Assembly: GCA_016789905.1 (NCBI GenBank)
Contig: JAEUQC010000213.1
Coordinates: 62,001-126,000, forward strand
Direction of reading: 5' to 3'
Source of the DNA: Bryobacterales bacterium
GTDB lineage: Bacteria > Acidobacteriota > Terriglobia > Bryobacterales > Bryobacteraceae
Length of the DNA stretch: 64,000 nt
Shown in pieces: positions 60,365-64,000 of this stretch. Positions within the stretch are counted from its first letter, which is position 1. Each line of letters starts with the position of its first letter. The notes beneath the pieces were generated by a model. It was not told the DNA's origin. It did not search any database and saw only the letters and a program-made list of their open reading frames with translations. The position numbers and the translations under genes are program-made.

Positions 60365-62068
60365 ATGTACTGGAGCCAACTGTTCATTCCCACACTCCGC
60401 GAAACACCGGCCGAAGCTGAGGTAATCAGCCATCAGCTACTGCTGCGGGCGGGCTACGTCCGGCAACTATCGGCAGGCATCTACAACTATCTTTTCCTGG
60501 CGCAGCGCTCACTTGGCAAGATCCAACGGATCATCCGCCAGGAGATGGAGGCCATCGGCGCGCAGGAAGTGTTGCTGCCGGCGCTACAACCGGCCGAGTT
60601 GTGGAAAGAATCGGGCCGCTGGGAGGTAATGGGGGAGAACATGTTTCGCCTGCGGGACCGCAATGGGCGGGACCTGTGCCTGGGGATGACGCATGAAGAA
60701 AACATGACGGCGCTAGCGCGCGGGGAACTGCGCTCCTACAAACAACTGCCACAGATCTGGTATCAGATACAAACGAAGTTCCGGGATGAGCCGCGGCCAA
60801 AATCGGGCCTGCTGCGGGTACGGCAGTTTTTGATGAAAGATAGCTACTCGTTCGACGCTGACGCGGCCGGACTGGACGCCAGTTACGAAAAACACTACGC
60901 GGCGTACCGGCGGATTTTTGATCGGTGCGGGCTGGAATACTTGATCGTGGAAGCGCATTCGGGCGCGATGGGCGGCAGCCAGTCGCATGAGTTCATGGTG
61001 GCATCGAACGCCGGTGAGGATTTCGTGGTGGTGTGCCGGGCCACCGGGTACGCGGCAAATCTGGAGAAGGCGGTATCACGGGCGATTCCGCCTGCGTCGC
61101 CGGACCCGGAGGGCGACTGGGAGCCCGAAGCCTTCCACACACCCGGGCAGAAGACAATCGCCGATATCGCGAGATTCACCGGGCTGCCAGAGACCTCGCA
61201 GATGAAATCACTGGTAATGGTGGCGGATGGCAAGCCGTTCCTGGTGATGCTGCGGGGCGACCATCAAATGAGCGAAACGAAATTCCAGACGGCGACGGGC
61301 GCGACGGAGACGCGCCAGGCGTTCCCGGCGGAGTTGCAGGAGTGGTTCGGCGCGGCGGCGGGCTCCCTGGGTCCGGTGGGCGTGACCGCGATGCCCGTGC
61401 TGGCCGATACGGCGCTGCAAGGGCGGCGGAACATGATTTGCGGCGCCAATCGCGACGACTACCACCTGCGGCATGTGACACCGGGCGAGGATTTCCAGCC
61501 CGCGTGGCACGACCTGCGGCAGGCGGCGGCCGGTGAAGGTAGCGTGGACACGGGCGACCCGCTGGAAATTGTAAAGACGGTAGAGATTGGCCACATTTTC
61601 AAACTCGGCTACAAGTACGCTGACGCCATGGGGTTGCGCGTGCTCGACGAGGCGGGGAAGGAACAGACCGTGATCATGGGTTCCTATGGCATTGGAGTTG
61701 AGCGGGTGCTGTGCGCGGCGATTGAACTATTCAGCGATGCGAATGGGATGAGCCTGCCGGCCGCCATTGCGCCCTTCGATGTGGTGATTACGCCGGTGAA
61801 CGCCGGTGACGCGGCGATGCGGGCCGCGGCGGAAACGCTGTGCGCCCAGTGCAAAGCCGCGGGGCTGGACCCGTTGTTGGACGACCGCGACGAACGGCCG
61901 GGCGTAAAGTTCAAGGACGCTGACCTGATTGGCGTGCCGTGCCGAGTGACCATCGGGAAAAAGCTGCCGCAAGGGCTGGTGGAAGTGGTGAACCGGCGAA
62001 CGAAGGAGACGCGAGAAGTGAGCGTGGATGAGGCCGCGCGGGCCGTAGCGGCCATGGTGCGCCCATGA
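60365..62068 (+). CDS. proS: Prolyl-tRNA synthetase (bacterial type with editing domain)
   Basis: I take the ATG of MYWSQLFIPTLRETPAEAEV (60365, 567 aa); 16 codons upstream are also open. Class II motifs are visible: RAGYVRQLSAGIYNYL near motif 1, KFRDEPRPKSGLLRVRQFLM (motif 2) and GSYGIGVERVLCAAIE (motif 3). The central insertion (about 225-385) is the editing domain that clears Ala-tRNA-Pro. The C-terminal anticodon-binding domain has GLDPLLDDRDERPGVKFKDA. Its TGA overlaps the start of the aminotransferase (ATGA). Confidence 0.95.
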   Translation: MYWSQLFIPTLRETPAEAEVISHQLLLRAGYVRQLSAGIYNYLFLAQRSLGKIQRIIRQEMEAIGAQEVLLPALQPAELWKESGRWEVMGENMFRLRDRNGRDLCLGMTHEENMTALARGELRSYKQLPQIWYQIQTKFRDEPRPKSGLLRVRQFLMKDSYSFDADAAGLDASYEKHYAAYRRIFDRCGLEYLIVEAHSGAMGGSQSHEFMVASNAGEDFVVVCRATGYAANLEKAVSRAIPPASPDPEGDWEPEAFHTPGQKTIADIARFTGLPETSQMKSLVMVADGKPFLVMLRGDHQMSETKFQTATGATETRQAFPAELQEWFGAAAGSLGPVGVTAMPVLADTALQGRRNMICGANRDDYHLRHVTPGEDFQPAWHDLRQAAAGEGSVDTGDPLEIVKTVEIGHIFKLGYKYADAMGLRVLDEAGKEQTVIMGSYGIGVERVLCAAIELFSDANGMSLPAAIAPFDVVITPVNAGDAAMRAAAETLCAQCKAAGLDPLLDDRDERPGVKFKDADLIGVPCRVTIGKKLPQGLVEVVNRRTKETREVSVDEAARAVAAMVRP

Positions 62069-63183
62069 CGCCGGACTGGGCAGCGATCCGGCTGCGGTAC
62101 CCGGCGCTGCGGGAGTGGACGTACTTCAATTCCGCCACGTTTGGCCTGCTCAGCGAACGGACGACGGCGGCGGTAACGCGCCACTTCCAGCACCGCGATG
62201 AATGGGCGTGCGGCGATTTCTTGAGCTGGTTCGACGACATCGACCAGACACGAGCCAAGGCGGCCGAACTGATCCACGCGACGGCGGAGGACATTGCGTT
62301 CTCCATCAACGCGGCAACTCCTCTATCGCTGTTGCTGGGCGGGACGCATTGGAAGCCAGGCGATCGCATTGTCACGTTGACCGATGAGTTTCCCAACCAG
62401 CTCTACTACGCGGCGCTGCTGCGGGAAAAAGGTGTGGATTTTGTGGAGGCGGAGTGGTCCGGATTTTACGACGCCATTACACCGCAAACGCGTGCGGTGC
62501 TGATGAGCCAGGTCAGCTACACCACCGGTTTCCGCCCGCCGCTGGAGCATATTGGCCCGTACCTGAAGCAGCGGGGCATTCTGTTCTACGTGGACGGAAC
62601 GCAGGCGCTGGGAGCGTTGACGCTGGATGTGCGGCAGGTGCAGCCGTCCATGCTTGCCGTTCACGGGTACAAGTGGCTGCTTTGCCCGAACGGCTCCGCG
62701 TTCTTCTATGTGAGTCCGGAACTGCGGCAGAAACTGGAGCCGAATGTGATCGGCTGGCGAAGCCACGAAGACTGGCGGAACGTGAACCGGTTGCACCACG
62801 GCGCGCCGGTGTTCCGCGCGTCGGCGGAAAAGTACGAGGGCGGGATGCCGGTTTTCCCGTGCCTGTACGCGATGGATGCCGCACTGAGTGAATTTCTGGA
62901 AGCGGGACCTGAACGGATCGAGCGGCGTGTGCTGGACCTGGCCGCGAACCTGCAGGAACGGCTGCATGAAATGGGAGGGGTGACCGTTCTGCACAAGCAC
63001 TCCCCGATTACGGCCGCGCGGTTCGACAGCGTGGACCCGGCCGTGCTGGTGCAGCGTCTAAAGGAAGAACGCATATTGGCCAGCGCCCGGCACGGGTGTT
63101 TGCGCCTCGCTGTGCATTTCTACAACAACGAGGCGGACATAGAGAATTTGATTCGCGTCCTTAGCGCCGTCGCCGCAGGGTGA
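62065..63183 (+). CDS. Class V aminotransferase / cysteine-desulfurase-like PLP enzyme
   Basis: The 372-residue protein has a fold-type I PLP pattern: TYFNSATFGLLSERTTAAV, Asp in FYVDGTQALGALTLDV and the PLP-Lys in LAVHGYKWLLCPNG (about 205), followed by GSAFFYVSPELR. Related enzymes are cysteine desulfurases, kynureninase-like and isopenicillin-epimerase-like proteins. No conserved active-site Cys loop is obvious at the usual place, so a desulfurase role is uncertain. It is translationally coupled to proS; an operon link with tRNA charging is unexplained. The end overlaps the convergent PEP-CTERM gene by 23 nt. Confidence 0.85.
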   Translation: MTPDWAAIRLRYPALREWTYFNSATFGLLSERTTAAVTRHFQHRDEWACGDFLSWFDDIDQTRAKAAELIHATAEDIAFSINAATPLSLLLGGTHWKPGDRIVTLTDEFPNQLYYAALLREKGVDFVEAEWSGFYDAITPQTRAVLMSQVSYTTGFRPPLEHIGPYLKQRGILFYVDGTQALGALTLDVRQVQPSMLAVHGYKWLLCPNGSAFFYVSPELRQKLEPNVIGWRSHEDWRNVNRLHHGAPVFRASAEKYEGGMPVFPCLYAMDAALSEFLEAGPERIERRVLDLAANLQERLHEMGGVTVLHKHSPITAARFDSVDPAVLVQRLKEERILASARHGCLRLAVHFYNNEADIENLIRVLSAVAAG

Positions 63184-63703
63184 GCACGGCGGCCAGAGCA
63201 GCGCCGGTGAGAATCACCGTGGCCGGTTCGGGAACGCCATCAACCACGTTAACGCGCGCCGATTCAATCACGAACGTGTTCGTGCCGGTAATGAATCCGG
63301 CACCGCCATCGAGCAGCGGATCCGTGCTGTAAGTATCGTAGCCAACAACGAAGGAGCCGATCGTGAAATCACCGATAATTGCGCCGGGGACGATTTCGAA
63401 CTGCCCAAATCCCTGAAGAAGTGAGCCGTTGAAATTTTCCGCGAAGACGGTATTCGGCGCGACGACGTTAAAGTTTGACGCGGCGTATTCAGTGAACGCG
63501 CCGAGAGCGGGGTTGAAACCGCTCGGGGCCACGTTATTGATGATGATCCAATTTGGCGTGTCGTTATTGAGCGAGAAATTCCAACCGATGGTGCTGCCGG
63601 GCGCACCGGAAATGGTGGACGGCGTCAACGTGAGCGAAGCGGCGGGCAGCGATGCGGCGAATAGCGCCGTCGCCGCAGATAGTTTTAGTAGTTTCCAAGT
63701 CAT
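63161..63703 (-). CDS. PEP-CTERM sorting-domain protein
   Basis: The 180-residue protein starts at ATG 63703 (GGAGG 4 nt before it); the frame opens earlier. A signal peptide (KLLKLSAATALFAASLPAAS) precedes a beta-rich domain with no known function. It ends with VPEPATVILTGAALAAVLTL and a four-Arg tail: the PEP motif, membrane helix and basic cluster recognised by exosortase in exopolysaccharide-producing Gram-negatives. An exosortase is therefore expected elsewhere in the genome. Confidence 0.9.
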   Translation of the reverse strand: MTWKLLKLSAATALFAASLPAASLTLTPSTISGAPGSTIGWNFSLNNDTPNWIIINNVAPSGFNPALGAFTEYAASNFNVVAPNTVFAENFNGSLLQGFGQFEIVPGAIIGDFTIGSFVVGYDTYSTDPLLDGGAGFITGTNTFVIESARVNVVDGVPEPATVILTGAALAAVLTLRRRR

Positions 63704-63719
63704 GTTTCCTCCGAATTGC

Positions 63720-64000
63720 TTACTGGAATTGATTTGTGAGGGATTTGACGCCGGTGGCGGCTCCCGCGTTGGCACTGTAGGCAAGGTCCGCGCGGAACCG
63801 GGCCGTGACGGCGCACGAAGAGAAGTCAATGGTAACCGGAACCGTGCCCGCTGTTGACGGGGCAATATTTCCGGCGCTGGCCGGCAGGGCCGTTAGCACC
63901 ACCGGAGTACAGGCGGCGCCGAAGGTCTGCGTGAGCGAAAGGCTATTCAACAGGGCGTTCACGGCCGAGCCGGCGCCGGTGTTCTGAATAGCGACGTTCC
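63720..64000 (-). CDS. C-terminal part of a possible surface or secreted protein, cut by the window edge
   Basis: The frame is open from the right edge of the window (NVAIQNTGAGSAVNALLNSL...) to the TAA at 63720-63722; the start is beyond 64000. About 93 residues are visible, rich in Ala, Thr, Ser and Asn, with two Cys (GAACTPV and FSSCAVT) about 35 residues apart that could form a disulfide. The composition fits a beta-rich exported protein. It ends 16 nt before the PEP-CTERM gene on the same strand. No family is recognised. Confidence 0.6.
   Translation of the reverse strand, partial: NVAIQNTGAGSAVNALLNSLSLTQTFGAACTPVVLTALPASAGNIAPSTAGTVPVTIDFSSCAVTARFRADLAYSANAGAATGVKSLTNQFQ

Overview
The window is GC-rich and densely coded, with short gaps, many ATGA-type start/stop overlaps and long co-directional runs. 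The best fit is a free-living, flagellated Gram-negative bacterium of the Acidobacteriota, probably near Solibacter/Bryobacter. The clues are a kdsA 3' end (LPS), TolC/HlyD envelope machinery, a PEP-CTERM protein, an FG-GAP repeat protein, a FliW-CsrA-flagellin module and short-type arginine genes. This assignment is an inference from gene content; the window holds no rRNA.

Region 1 (1-25.3 kb) is almost all on the minus strand. A MBL-fold hydrolase, an SbcD-like nuclease, an SbcC-like ATPase and a small zinc ribbon form one operon (25.3-20.4 kb). Next come a structured leader-like RNA with an intrinsic terminator 14 nt before a cupin gene, then metK, and a proteostasis block in the order trigger factor, hybrid histidine kinase, clpX, lon. 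The clpP gene usually found between tig and clpX is not here. engB and rho follow, overlapping. The run ends with an export cluster of three tandem HlyD-type adaptors, a MacB/FtsX-type permease and a TolC-type outer-membrane protein, but no ABC ATPase. Two of the adaptors carry very large Gly-rich insertions.

Region 2 (25.3-39.1 kb) is mostly plus strand. It has argC-argB-short N-acetylglutamate synthase behind a strong ARG-box-like palindrome, a molybdopterin-binding-domain protein, and an operon of enolase-superfamily enzyme, polysaccharide deacetylase, acyl carrier protein and ketoacyl synthase. It continues with an amidohydrolase-like protein lacking the usual Asp motif, a GNAT, an orphan Flp pilin, an SRPBCC protein, a membrane protein with a degenerate JAMM domain, rsmI and glpD.

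Region 3 (39.1-48 kb) is a flagellar island: fliW, csrA (GTG start overlapping the fliW stop) and two paralogous flagellins of about 795 aa with four tandem repeat modules. Both flagellin ribosome-binding sites look like CsrA sites. A terminator, a 730-nt gap and an unrecognised 671-aa protein follow.

Region 4 (48-64 kb) has an NtrC-type two-component pair, a ribosomal-S1-like protein, a glycogen debranching enzyme, an overlapping operon of FG-GAP protein, DJ-1/PfpI protein and alpha/beta hydrolase, tRNA-Glu(CTC), a glycosyltransferase, rpiB-glyA, proS with a class V aminotransferase, a PEP-CTERM protein and the 3' end of a possible surface protein.

The most interesting items are the cupin leader RNA, the FliW-CsrA-flagellin circuit with modular flagellins, the ATPase-less export cluster with low-complexity adaptors, the rearranged tig/clpX/lon locus, the SbcCD-like operon without a visible zinc hook, and the orphan 671-aa protein.
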